Below are positions 55,916 to 64,000 of a DNA stretch of 64,000 nucleotides, piece by piece. The stretch is from assembly GCA_946902985.2 (NCBI GenBank), contig OX336395.1, forward strand, positions 18,640,708 through 18,704,707, read 5' to 3'. Origin of the DNA: Meconema thalassinum (taxonomy: Eukaryota > Arthropoda > Insecta > Orthoptera > Tettigoniidae). The translations under genes were made by a program, and so were the position numbers. Position 1 is the first letter of the stretch. Each line of letters begins with the position of its first letter. The notes below the pieces were generated by a model. The model did not search any database and was not told where the DNA came from. It saw only the letters and a program-made list of their open reading frames with translations.

Positions 55916-57510
55916 CACTTGTTTGTAATAAACAGTGAGTCAGCGTGTTCAGACAGCAATCTTCAATGAACCTAGTTTACAATCCAGGCATTCCAGGATG
56001 ATATCATAACGCTTGTCTGTAATAAACAGTGAGTTCGGGTGTTCAGACAGCAATCTTCAATGAACCTGGTTTACAATCCAGGCATTCCAGAAAGATATCA
56101 TAACCGCTTGTCTGTAATAAACAGTGATTCAGCGTGTTCAGACAGAAATCTTCAATGAACCTAGTTTACAATCGAGGCATTCCAGTATGATATCATAACG
56201 CTTGTCTGTAATAAACAGTGAGTTAGCGTGTTCAGACAGCAATCTTCAATGAACCTAGTTTACAATCCAGGCATTCCAGTATGATATCATAACCGCTTGT
56301 CTGTAATAAACAGTGAGTTAGCGTGTTCCGACTGCAATCTTCAATGAACCTCGTTTACAATCCAGGCATTCCAGTATGATATCATAACGCTTGTCTGTAA
56401 TAAACAGTGAGTCAGCGTGTTCAGACAGCAATCTTCAATGAACCTAGTTTACAATCCAGGCATTCCAGTATGATATCATAACGCTTGTCTGTAATAAACA
56501 GTGAGTTAGCGTGTTCAGACAGCAATCTTCAATGAACCTAGTTTACAATCCAGGCATTCCAGTATGATATCATAACGCTTGTCTGTTATAAACAGTGAGT
56601 TAGCGTGTTCAGACAGCAATCTTCAATGAACCTAGTTTACAATCCAGGCATTCCAGCATGATATCATAACCGATTGTCTGTAATAGTCAGCGTGTTCAGA
56701 CAGTAATCTTCAATGAACTTAGTTTACAATCCAGGCATTCCAGTATGATATCATAACCGCTTGTTTGTAATAAACAGTGAGTTAGCGTGTACAGGCAGTA
56801 ATCTTCAATGAACCTAGTTTACAATCGAGGCATTCCAGTATGATATCATAACCGCTTGTCTGTAATAAACAGTCAGTCAGCGTGTTCAGACAGCAATCTT
56901 CAATAAACCTAGTTTACAATCGAGGCATTCCAATATGATATCATAACCGCTTGTCTGTAATAAACTGTCAGCGTGTTCAGACGGCATTCTTCAATGAACC
57001 TAGTTTACAATCGCGGCATTCCAGTATGATATCATAACGCTTGTCTGTAATAAATAGTGAGTTAGCGTGTTCAGACAGCAATCTTCAATGAACCTAGTTT
57101 ACAATCCAGGCATTCCAGTATGATATTATAACCGCTTTTCTGTAATAAACAGTGAGTCAGCGTGTTCAGACAGCAATCTTCAATGAACCTAGTTTACAAT
57201 CCAGGCATTCCAGTATGATATCATAACCGTTTGTCTGTAATAAACAGTAAGTTAGCGTGTTCAGACAGCAATCTTCAATGAACCTAGTTTACAATCCAGG
57301 CATTCCAGTATGATATCATAACCGCTTGTCTGTAATAAACAGTGAGTTAGCGTGTTCAGCAGCAATCTTCAATGAACCTAGTTTACAATCCAGGATTTCC
57401 AGTATGATATCATAACGCTTGTCTGTAATAAACAGTGAGTTAGTGTGTTCAGACAGCAATCTTCAATGAACCTAGTTTACAATCCAGGCATTCCAGTATG
57501 ATATCATAAA
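55916..57510. repeat. Satellite B higher-order repeat, unit 3 (17 monomers)
   Basis: This third unit begins at CACTTGTTTG (55,916), with AGAAAGAT at 56,089 in register with units 1 and 2. The corresponding start of the next unit is at 57,511, giving 1,595 bp, exactly one 94-bp monomer less than 1,689. The change is therefore a whole-monomer loss and the sequence order is otherwise kept. Confidence 0.82.
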
Positions 57511-58406
57511 CGCTTGTCTGTAATAAGCAGTGAGTCAGCGTGTTCAGACACCAATCTTCAATGAACCTAGTTTACAATCCAGGCATTCCAGTATGTTATC
57601 ATAACGCTTGTCTGTTATAAACAGTGAGTTAGGGTGTTCAGACAGCAATCTTCAATGAACCTGGTTTACAATCCAGGCATTCCAGAAAGATATCATAACC
57701 GCTTGTCTGTAATAAACAGTGAGTCAGCGTGTTCAGACAGCAATCTTCAATGAACCTAGTTTACAATCCAGGAATTCCAGTATGATATCATAACGCTTGT
57801 CTGTAATAAACAGTGAGTTAGCGTGTTCAGACAGCAATCTTCAATGAACCTAGTTTACAATCCAGGCATTCCAGTATGATATCATAAACGCTTGTCTGTA
57901 ATAAACAGTGATTCAGCGTGTTCAGACAGCAATCTTCAATGAACCTAGTTTACAATCCAGGCATTCCAGTATGATATCATAACGCTTGTCTGTAATAAAC
58001 AGTGAGTTAGCGTGTTCAGACAGCAATCTTCAATGAACCTAGAGTACAATCCAGGCATTCCAGCATGATATCATAACCGCTTGTCTGTAATAGTCAGCGT
58101 GTTCAGACAGTAATCTTCAATGAACTTAGTTTACAATCCAGGCATTCCAGTATGATATCATAACCGCTTGTCTGTAATAAACAGTGGGTTAGCGTGTACA
58201 GACAGTAATCTTCAATGAACCTAGTTTACAATCGAGGCATTCCAGTATGATATCATAACCGCTTGTCTGTAATAAACAGTCAGTCAGCGTGTTCAGACTG
58301 CAATCTTCAATAAACCTAGTTTACAATCGAGGCATTCCAATATGATATCATAACCGCTTGTCTGTAATAAACAGTCAGCGTGTTCAGACAGCATTCTTCA
58401 ATGAAC
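57511..58406. repeat. Satellite B higher-order repeat, unit 4 (truncated)
   Basis: The unit starts at CGCTTGTCTG (57,511), with AGAAAGAT 173 bp on, as in the other units. The TAATAGTC monomer occurs 580 bp in rather than 768 bp, so two more monomers are missing. The unit then stops mid-monomer at 58,406, where the expected CTAGTTTAC continuation is replaced by TGTACGCAAC. Truncation could be the true array edge or an insertion junction. Confidence 0.8.
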
Positions 58407-59186
58407 TGTACGCAACTTAAGATGAAGTAATAGAAATAAACATATACTTACGTACGCAGCAGACGTCAGTGGAAACGTAGCTGAAGCTCTTCCCCTATCC
58501 CCGAAGAAATATAAAATAAAATAAAATAGAAGAAAGAAAAACGGGGAGATCGCAGTCTTGCTTGGCTTTCGCTGGGCCCAAATTTTAAAAGGCAAACCAG
58601 AAAGCAATCCCAAAAGGAAGGGGGAAAGCTAATTAAAATTAAACTACGGTAAAATCCAAAGATGAACAAATTTAAATCAGAGGCCGTGTAGGTCGTATTA
58701 ACGTCACAAGTACGCTAATAAGACCGACAAACCGAAATATAGCAAAAACCAGACAAAACTCGAAGAAGGTTACTAAAATTAAAATAAGACGTGACGCAAA
58801 AGCAGAGATACTTAGGCAAAGATAAAATGTATTTAAATAAGAACCACAATGTACAACGATCCCAGAGATATTAAAAGCAAGAAGAGAAATGACCAACAAA
58901 TTAAACACAAAATTAATTTACCGCAAGAAAAAAAAATACAAATTAGGAAGAAAATCGAAAATATACTAAATTAAATTATATTAAAATGAAATAAAATAAG
59001 ATAAGTTATGGTAACGTGTTCAAGGAAAGATGAAACGATGACTAAATGTAAGTATGTCGCAATTAAATAAAAAGACAAAACTCAGAAACGACTACACTCA
59101 ACGAAGTCAAGATACGTTCTACCAATTTAGACAAAGCGTGTCAAAAGGGATGAACAAAATAGGAGGGGGGTGCAATGGTTCAGAAC

Positions 59187-59213
59187 GGGGTGGAGAGGGG
59201 TGAGAGGGAGGGG
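59187..59213 (+). other. Putative G-quadruplex motif
   Basis: Four guanine runs (59,187-59,190, 59,197-59,200, 59,206-59,208, 59,210-59,213) are separated by loops of 6, 5 and 1 bases, which satisfies the usual G3+N1-7 rule. A further GGGGGG run lies upstream at 59,165-59,170. It stands out in an otherwise A-rich interval. Folding is a prediction from the pattern only. Confidence 0.6.
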
Positions 59214-60216
59214 AGGAATGAGGAAGAAAGACGCGGAGGCACATGCAAGATCTAGTGAGTTACGAGAAAAATAAGAATTTAGACAAAAGGAAAAATTACA
59301 TTAAATTATCGGCAAAGCCAAAAATATACTTTAAAAATTGAAAGTATGCGTAGGAGATAAGGGCACACAAAGACGACGAAAATATTTGATGCGCAAAATA
59401 TGGGCATTCACAGACACAAGAATATCACAGGTTAGGTCACCAGCAAATAGCAATAGTGAGACCTCCTTTTGTGAACTCTTTAAGATAAAGAACAAAGCAT
59501 TACGGGAAGCAAGAAAAATAATCTCCAATCCCGTTATGTTGTTCTACGATAAGATACACTCTGGATGACAGACCCAAAGATGTCCCCTACAAGGTAGGCA
59601 AACCCACCGTCAAGCACACCAGAGTAAAGCGAAGACAGCCCAGTCCACATACACAACTTTCAACCCTTAAAGTACAAAAACTACGTTATCAAAATAAATG
59701 AAAATAACACTACCATACAAAACAAAACTCACCAGCAATTACACGCACACAAAGGGCGGAGGGAAAATATCGGGAGGGGACAAGTACACGCGACCAAAAG
59801 AAAAATAACACAGAAAAAGAGTTTTAAATTACCGAAATATGAAACAGAACTACAGTAAAGCAATTACTGATTACGACATACAGACACCTCGCCATGGTTT
59901 CACCTTGAACGCGGGCACTTTCCCTAGAATATCGGAAAACGTCTAGCCTACTTGGCTGCAAGGAAGAAATGCCTCGAAACAAAGCAAATGACGACGCAAC
60001 ACAAAGGTAACTGCGTGCTAAAATTTGATTGGTCACGACCCCTTCCAAAATATAAATCACTGGCCAATAAGGGGACAAGATGCAGATATGTCCATATATG
60101 GTATTAAGACATCAGAGGGCTATTAATAGCTTCACAGCCAAGGTTTCACAAAGGCGTGCATTGATCACGTCAGATAAAAATGGCACAAAGGAGTAACTTA
60201 TATATCTCATAAAAAT

Positions 60217-60493
60217 GGCTCAAAATTCCCCCACTTCCTTGAAAAAAAAAAATGTTTACAAAAATACATACACAAAACATTTTTTTTTGTATATATGGTA
60301 TAAGATGCACTCTTGTTTCATTCATAAAATGGCTCGCAAGGAGAGAGTCTCATATCACACAAACACACGGAGTAGCTCACATTAGAGTTCCAAACTCTTT
60401 GCCTTTCACAGAGGCTTGGTATAGCACAAGTCCATCTCTTTGAAGTATACATCAAACGCACAAGCAGTTAAATGAGTGAGGGGAATTTTGGCT
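60217..60493. repeat. Imperfect inverted repeat with internal AT hairpin
   Basis: The left arm GGCTCAAAATTCCCCCAC (60,217-60,234) and right arm GTGAGGGGAATTTTGGCT (60,476-60,493) are imperfect reverse complements, about 240 bp apart. Between them A9TGTTT (60,244-60,257) pairs perfectly with AAACAT9 (60,275-60,288) as a 14-bp stem with a 17-base loop. It could be a small MITE-like insertion or regulatory structure in an LTR. No target-site duplication was evident at the arms. Confidence 0.45.
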
Positions 60494-60815
60494 AAGTAAA
60501 CCTAGAAAAATGAAATTTAGGTGCAAAAACGCAACGAATACAAAATCCGCTGCCCAAAATGCCAGCGAAGCAGCGTCCCATGAGAGAAGGTGGTACCGAC
60601 CTTATCACACAAAACACTCAATCCACTAAACACGTTGGCAGCAAATTTTGACTAGGGAGAAAAAAAATATTAACATATAAGTTATGAGTTATCTCACAAG
60701 GAATAACATTTTTCTGTTTTTGAAATTTCCGAAGAATAACGAGAAGTTGTAATCCAAAGGCCTGAAGATGAACAAGGGGGAACCCAGGACCATTGCAGTT
60801 GACGTCAAGGCTGCA

Positions 60816-60852
60816 GAGATTTTCCTTCCTCCCAATATTCCTAATATAGGAA
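60816..60852 (-). other. Candidate polypurine tract and adjacent hairpin
   Basis: On the minus strand, GGGAGGAAGGAAAA (60,820-60,833) is preceded by a TTCCTA/TAGGAA hairpin (60,838-60,852) and a T-run. Retroelements prime plus-strand DNA from such a purine tract immediately before the 3' LTR. It is about 350 bp after the pol stop, a reasonable distance for a Ty3/gypsy element without env. An alternative purine tract (AAGGAAGTGGGGGAA, 60,226-60,240, minus strand) with its own T-run lies further downstream, so the choice is uncertain. Confidence 0.35.
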
Positions 60853-61180
60853 AAAAAAAAACAGTTACATTGTGGTATAAATGGTTAATAAGACTTAATC
60901 TGTGGAGCACCCTGTATTTCCAATGGAATGTTCTGTCGTCACAACCATTGATAAAATGATATTACACAACTTGGATGCGGTGTGGGGTAAGGGAGAGAGA
61001 AAGAAAACAGCGCGCGATAACACAGGCGGACGGTTAAGAGATACTGAAAACAATCATGGACACACTAAACTAAAATAAACAGGCAGGGATCCTGTAAAAA
61101 CATCAACACTGGGATCGCCGCGTCAAAACACTGAAAGAAATACATACTCTAGATAAACAAATAATTACACAGACACCACA

Positions 61181-62086
61181 TCATTCATGGTATTTCTTAA
61201 GATTTGCTACATGAGAAACAGAAATTAGTTGAGGATCGTCATCAGAAATCATTTCCACAGTCACGTTGTTCAGGAATCTGGTTATGGTCCTTGGTTCGGA
61301 CCACCGCAAACACAGTTTACTGGAGATGCCGGAAGCTGCGTTACTAATAGGGTGTAGTCGTACCAAAACCCTATTTCCTATCTGAAAATGAACAGGTTTT
61401 CTACGCTGGTTGTACCGTGCTGAGACCTTCTGTCTAGCCCGCTTAAGGCTAGCGACGGCGGAATCCCATTTCTCTTGAGTAGAGACGGTTCGAGACGGGA
61501 TAGACAAATACTCGATATTCCAACGGAGCAACAGGGGATCAACAAGTTTACGGCCTATAAACAATTCCGCAGGTGTGGTTTGAATAGATGAATGAAACGA
61601 GGTATTAAAACCTAAGGTAAAATAATGCAAGTTAACATCCCAATTGGATTGTTCCACATTATGGAAGGCGGTTAGACAAGCTTTCAGATTACGATGAAAT
61701 CTCTCTACCTGATTGCCTTGTGGTCTGAATGGCGCCAATAACACGTGATTAATGCCCCAACTGAAGGTCATAGATTTGAAAGTTTTGGACTTGAAGATGG
61801 TAGCATTATCGGTAACAAGGAACTTGGGCGGGCCAAATATAGCAAAAATATGCTTACATAATAAATGGACCGTCCCTTTTGCAGAAATGTCCTTAACAGG
61901 AAAGAGCCAGACAAACTTAGAAAAACCGTCGATCACTGTCAAAATCGCCTGATGACCAGACTTAGAACGTGTCATAGGACCGAATATGTCAATAAATAAC
62001 CGTTCTCCAGGACGAGTAACAACATGAGCACTATGCAAACCTATCTGCGTATTTTGCGCTGGTTTAGAGCGTTGACAGGTGTGACA
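61181..62086 (-). pseudogene. pol: Ty3/gypsy integrase, C-terminal part of frameshifted pol
   Basis: This frame continues the same pol one base out of register. It opens with the Cys-x2-Cys half of the integrase zinc finger (C1 and C4 of the 302-codon frame), then carries the DDE catalytic core with D33 (FIDIFGP), D93 (VTDNATIF) and E128 (NQVERFHR). The D93 to E128 spacing is 34 residues, one fewer than the classic 35 and seen in other insect gypsy elements with a PQGN/PQAN loop. Residues about 262-279 resemble the GPY/F module, although its GPY/F signature reads SEPR. The protein ends in HVANLKKYHE with no chromodomain. No ATG marks a real start: it is a continuation of the upstream frame. 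Integrase inserts element cDNA into the host genome. The coding sequence is intact from the break to the stop. Confidence 0.9.
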
Positions 62087-64000
62087 TTTTTTTTACAAAA
62101 TCAAACACATCTGGTTTGATTGTAGGCCAATAGAATTCAGAGTCAATTTTGCGTAAAGTACGGTACATTCCAACGTGTAAGCCTATAGCCGAAGAATGAT
62201 AGTATGTTAAGAGCATATTACGAACATTCTCAGGGGCGAAAATTCGGAAGGAGTTTGAACCAGGGAGGAGACGGCCAATTACATCATTACGGACACAAAA
62301 TTCATTCACAGTGGGGTCCTTGTTGGTAATTTTCTCACGGAGTTCACGACAATAAAGATCATCTGCCTGAAACTTACGTATATCTACGAAGGACCATGGA
62401 CTAAACTGTAATAAAAACACATTTTCAGGCATTTCCTGAGGTGAAGTTTCGACAGAAGGAGGAACAATTTGACTAGGAGCGGAAATAGTGGAATCCTCGA
62501 ACATGCGCGAGAGACAATCAGCCACAGAGTTTTCACTACCTTTCACGTGTACAATGTCGAACTTGAACGACGATAGTCTCAAAATCCACCGATTGATACG
62601 ACCAAGTTTCTTTACATGCGACATGCTCCATCTCAGAGCTTCATTATCGGTGTAGACAGTGAAATGGCGATGTTCTAGGAAACTCCTGAATTTCTCGCAG
62701 CCAAAGACAACAGCAAGGGACTCTTTTTCAAAGATGGAATAGCGACGTTCATGTTCATTAAGCATGCGACTAGCAAAAGCTACAGGCGCAAACTTCCCGT
62801 CCACGTGTTGACTTAAAACGCTTGACACAGCTAGATCACTAGCGTCGCAATGGAGGAAGAACCTAGACTCGAAATCTGGAGCTTGCAACACAGGGGCAGA
62901 TATAAGACTCTCTTTTAAAGTGTTAAAAGCTTTATCTTGCTCTGGACCCCATATAAATTTAGCGTTCTTCTTTTTGAGGGCATTCAATGGAGCCGAAATA
63001 TCTGAGAAATGTCTGATAAACCTGGAATAAAACCCAAACATGCCCATGGCACGGCGTAGAGCTTTCACAGAGGTAGGCACCGGTAGATTCTTAATACATT
63101 CAACTCTATCAGGCATGACGCTAATACCGTTAGTCGACAGCACATGTCCTAAAAACTTGATCTGCGTGCGGGCCAAAGAGGTCTTTTCGGGATTGATAGT
63201 GAGTCCCGCTTTTCTGAGGCGAGAGAAAACTTCACGGAGATGAGTTACGTGCTCCTCAAAAGATTTGCTATAAACAACAAGGTCATCTAAATAATTGAAG
63301 ACAAACTTAAATTTCAAGTCACCCAAGAGATCATCTAACACACGACTAAGAATTTGTGCTCCGACAGCGATACCCATAGGCAATCTATTGAATGTGAATA
63401 ACCCAAAAGGTGTGGAAAAGGCGGTAAAATCACGGCTCTCGGCGTCCAACGGAATTTGATGATATGCGGAATTGAGATCAATAATAGAATAATAGTTAGC
63501 TCCATGAAAATGCTGAAAAGCGCTGTCGAGTGTAGGTAACGGAAAATTGTCGAAAACAACCTTCTTATTCAGCTTCCTGTAGTCGACAACTAATCTATAT
63601 TCGCCGTCTTTCTTGGGAATCAGAAAAGCTGGAGAACCATACGCCGACTTGGAAGGAACGACTACTCCTTTATCTTGTAGCTCTTTGACATATTTTCTCA
63701 TAGCCAACAGCTTTGGAGGTGAACATGCAAATGGCGGGGATCGAACCGGGACATTATCTGTGAGATCGATATGACATTCGTGACCTACCGCTGAACCTAA
63801 TTTATCTGTGAGGACATCCGAGAATTCGTTCACCAAATCACTCAGCACATCACGCTCTTCCGAAAATAAAGACAGAGGCAGCTGGACAGAATGCACTGTG
63901 GACACTTCACTAACACGAGAGGTACATTCTTCGAACGGGAATTGTTTGTTGGAATGAAACAGAAAGCTAAAGGAATTACTCGCAAAATCTAAATGTAAAC
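62064..64000 (-). pseudogene. pol: Ty3/gypsy pol: reverse transcriptase, RNase H, integrase N-terminus (partial)
   Basis: The frame is open from the right window edge, so protease and gag would lie beyond it. Numbering from the codon at 63,905, reverse transcriptase spans about residues 45-270, with D143 (SIIDLNSAYHQ) and the catalytic Y205-L-D-D. The connection and RNase H follow, with D354 (LHCDAS), E393/E395 (FEKES), D420 (YTDNEAL) and D463 (VADCLSR). The integrase zinc-finger histidines are H570 and H577. All these active-site residues are present. Frame is lost at residue about 606, in a run of eight adenines (T8 on the plus strand, 62,087-62,094), and the frame then ends at 62,064; the Cys pair of the finger lies in the next frame. 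The codon at 63,905 is GTG inside a longer frame, not a true start. Reverse transcriptase copies the element RNA to DNA. The clade within Metaviridae is not resolved. Confidence 0.93.
62087..62094 (-). other. Homopolymer frameshift in pol
   Basis: A run of eight T on the plus strand (A on the sense strand) is where the two pol frames separate. Both frames show conserved integrase zinc-finger residues on either side, so the break is a one-base length change. It could be a true mutation, or a base-calling error, which is common at such runs. A programmed shift is unlikely inside the zinc finger, and the direction needed is +1 rather than the usual -1 slip. Confidence 0.8.

Larger units (their letters stand above)
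52080..58406. repeat. Satellite B: 94/95-bp tandem array
   Basis: The monomer is 94 bp (95 with TAACCGCTTG instead of TAACGCTTG). It contains GCTTGTCTGTAATAAACAG, GAGTTAGCGTGTTCAGACAG, CAATCTTCAATGAACC, ACAATCCAGGCATTCCAG and TATGATATCATA in order. About 67 monomers run head to tail in one orientation. TATGATATCATA is a perfect 12-bp palindrome, and CTGT/ACAG and TGTCTG/CAGACA form shorter inverted pairs. The monomer shares no obvious sequence with satellite A. The left edge emerges from GTATTAAACATAAACAGTGAG; the right edge stops mid-monomer after TTCAATGAAC at 58,406. Confidence 0.96.
58407..60815 (-). mobile_element. Candidate 3' LTR of the gypsy-type element (hypothesis)
   Basis: The interval lies downstream of the minus-strand pol and begins, on the plus strand, with TGTACGC exactly where satellite B is cut. 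At its other end it has GGCTGCA, followed by a pyrimidine tract that on the minus strand is the purine-rich GGGAGGAAGGAAAA, with a T-rich run just upstream. That is the layout of a polypurine tract before a 3' LTR, with TG...CA ends. A TATATAAG box is on the minus strand at 60,197-60,204. The 5' LTR is outside the window, so the LTR cannot be confirmed; 2.4 kb would be long. Alternatives are a shorter LTR within this span plus unrelated flank, or an old non-coding remnant. Confidence 0.3.
58407..61180. other. A-rich stretch, no gene seen
   Basis: The plus strand is adenine-rich, with ATAAA repeats at 58,511-58,528. Open frames on both strands are short (84 codons at most), compositionally biased and without domains, so I call none. 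Structural items inside are listed separately: a G-quadruplex motif, an inverted repeat with an internal AT hairpin, and short palindromes such as GCTATTAATAGC (60,119-60,130), CCATATATGG (60,092-60,101) and TGACGTCA (60,800-60,807). From 60,816 to 61,180 I see no env-like frame, only a purine-rich tract near 60,985-61,008. Confidence 0.6.

Noticed and set aside
1..58406. Telomeric repeats (TTAGG/TTAGGG type)
   Set aside because: No tandem TTAGG or CCTAA run is present in either satellite or in the flanks.
58398..60959. Short open frames on both strands, some with hydrophobic translations
   Set aside because: Hydrophobic residues follow from T-rich codons on the minus strand of A-rich DNA. 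No conserved motif, and no envelope-like signal or fusion features.
63335..63559. Open frames overlapping pol in other frames (also 63040-63243 and 61752-61952)
   Set aside because: They are shadows of the conserved reverse transcriptase and integrase frames and have no independent support.

Overview
The window is repeat-dominated eukaryotic DNA with no host protein-coding gene that I can support. About 88% is two unrelated tandem satellites. The rest is a short 293-bp tandem repeat, two stretches without a recognisable gene, and the 3' part of a Ty3/gypsy-type LTR retrotransposon on the minus strand. The overall style (large satellite fields, a Ty3/gypsy pol of insect type, a repeat module with a 'GAAATTTGGTACAGAGGTAG' block) suggests an arthropod, probably an insect with a large genome, in a heterochromatic, perhaps pericentromeric, location. 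That assignment is inference; no host gene confirms it.

Layout. (1) Positions 1 to about 49,420: satellite A, head-to-tail monomers of 50 bp, with a 51-bp variant and a 63-bp variant carrying a 13-bp hairpin-forming insert. No other element interrupts it. It has higher-order structure: three near-identical blocks at 1-6270, 6271-11510 and 11511-17772, then a 2,887-bp-offset tandem duplication at about 19,940-26,060, then a more irregular field with domains that lack the 63-bp form. (2) 49,421-51,055: a short flank, a GT-rich microsatellite and about 4.3 copies of a 293-bp tandem repeat. (3) 51,056-52,079: about 1 kb without a recognisable gene. (4) 52,080-58,406: satellite B, 94/95-bp monomers in a regular 18-monomer, 1,689-bp higher-order repeat. 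(5) 58,407-61,180: A-rich on the plus strand, no gene; it may hold the 3' LTR of the element that follows. (6) 61,181-64,000: minus-strand gypsy pol (reverse transcriptase, RNase H, integrase), open to the right window edge and broken by a one-base homopolymer frameshift inside the integrase zinc finger.

The most interesting signal is that satellite A, read on the minus strand, looks like the 5' half of a tRNA or the head of a tRNA-derived SINE. Each monomer has an RNA polymerase III A-box-like block, and most of its common sequence variants fall at A-box positions that tolerate change. The optional 13-bp insert looks like an inverted copy of neighbouring monomer sequence. Satellite B appears to be cut off mid-monomer exactly at a TG dinucleotide, which fits retrotransposon insertion into the array and makes a testable prediction for sequence beyond the window.
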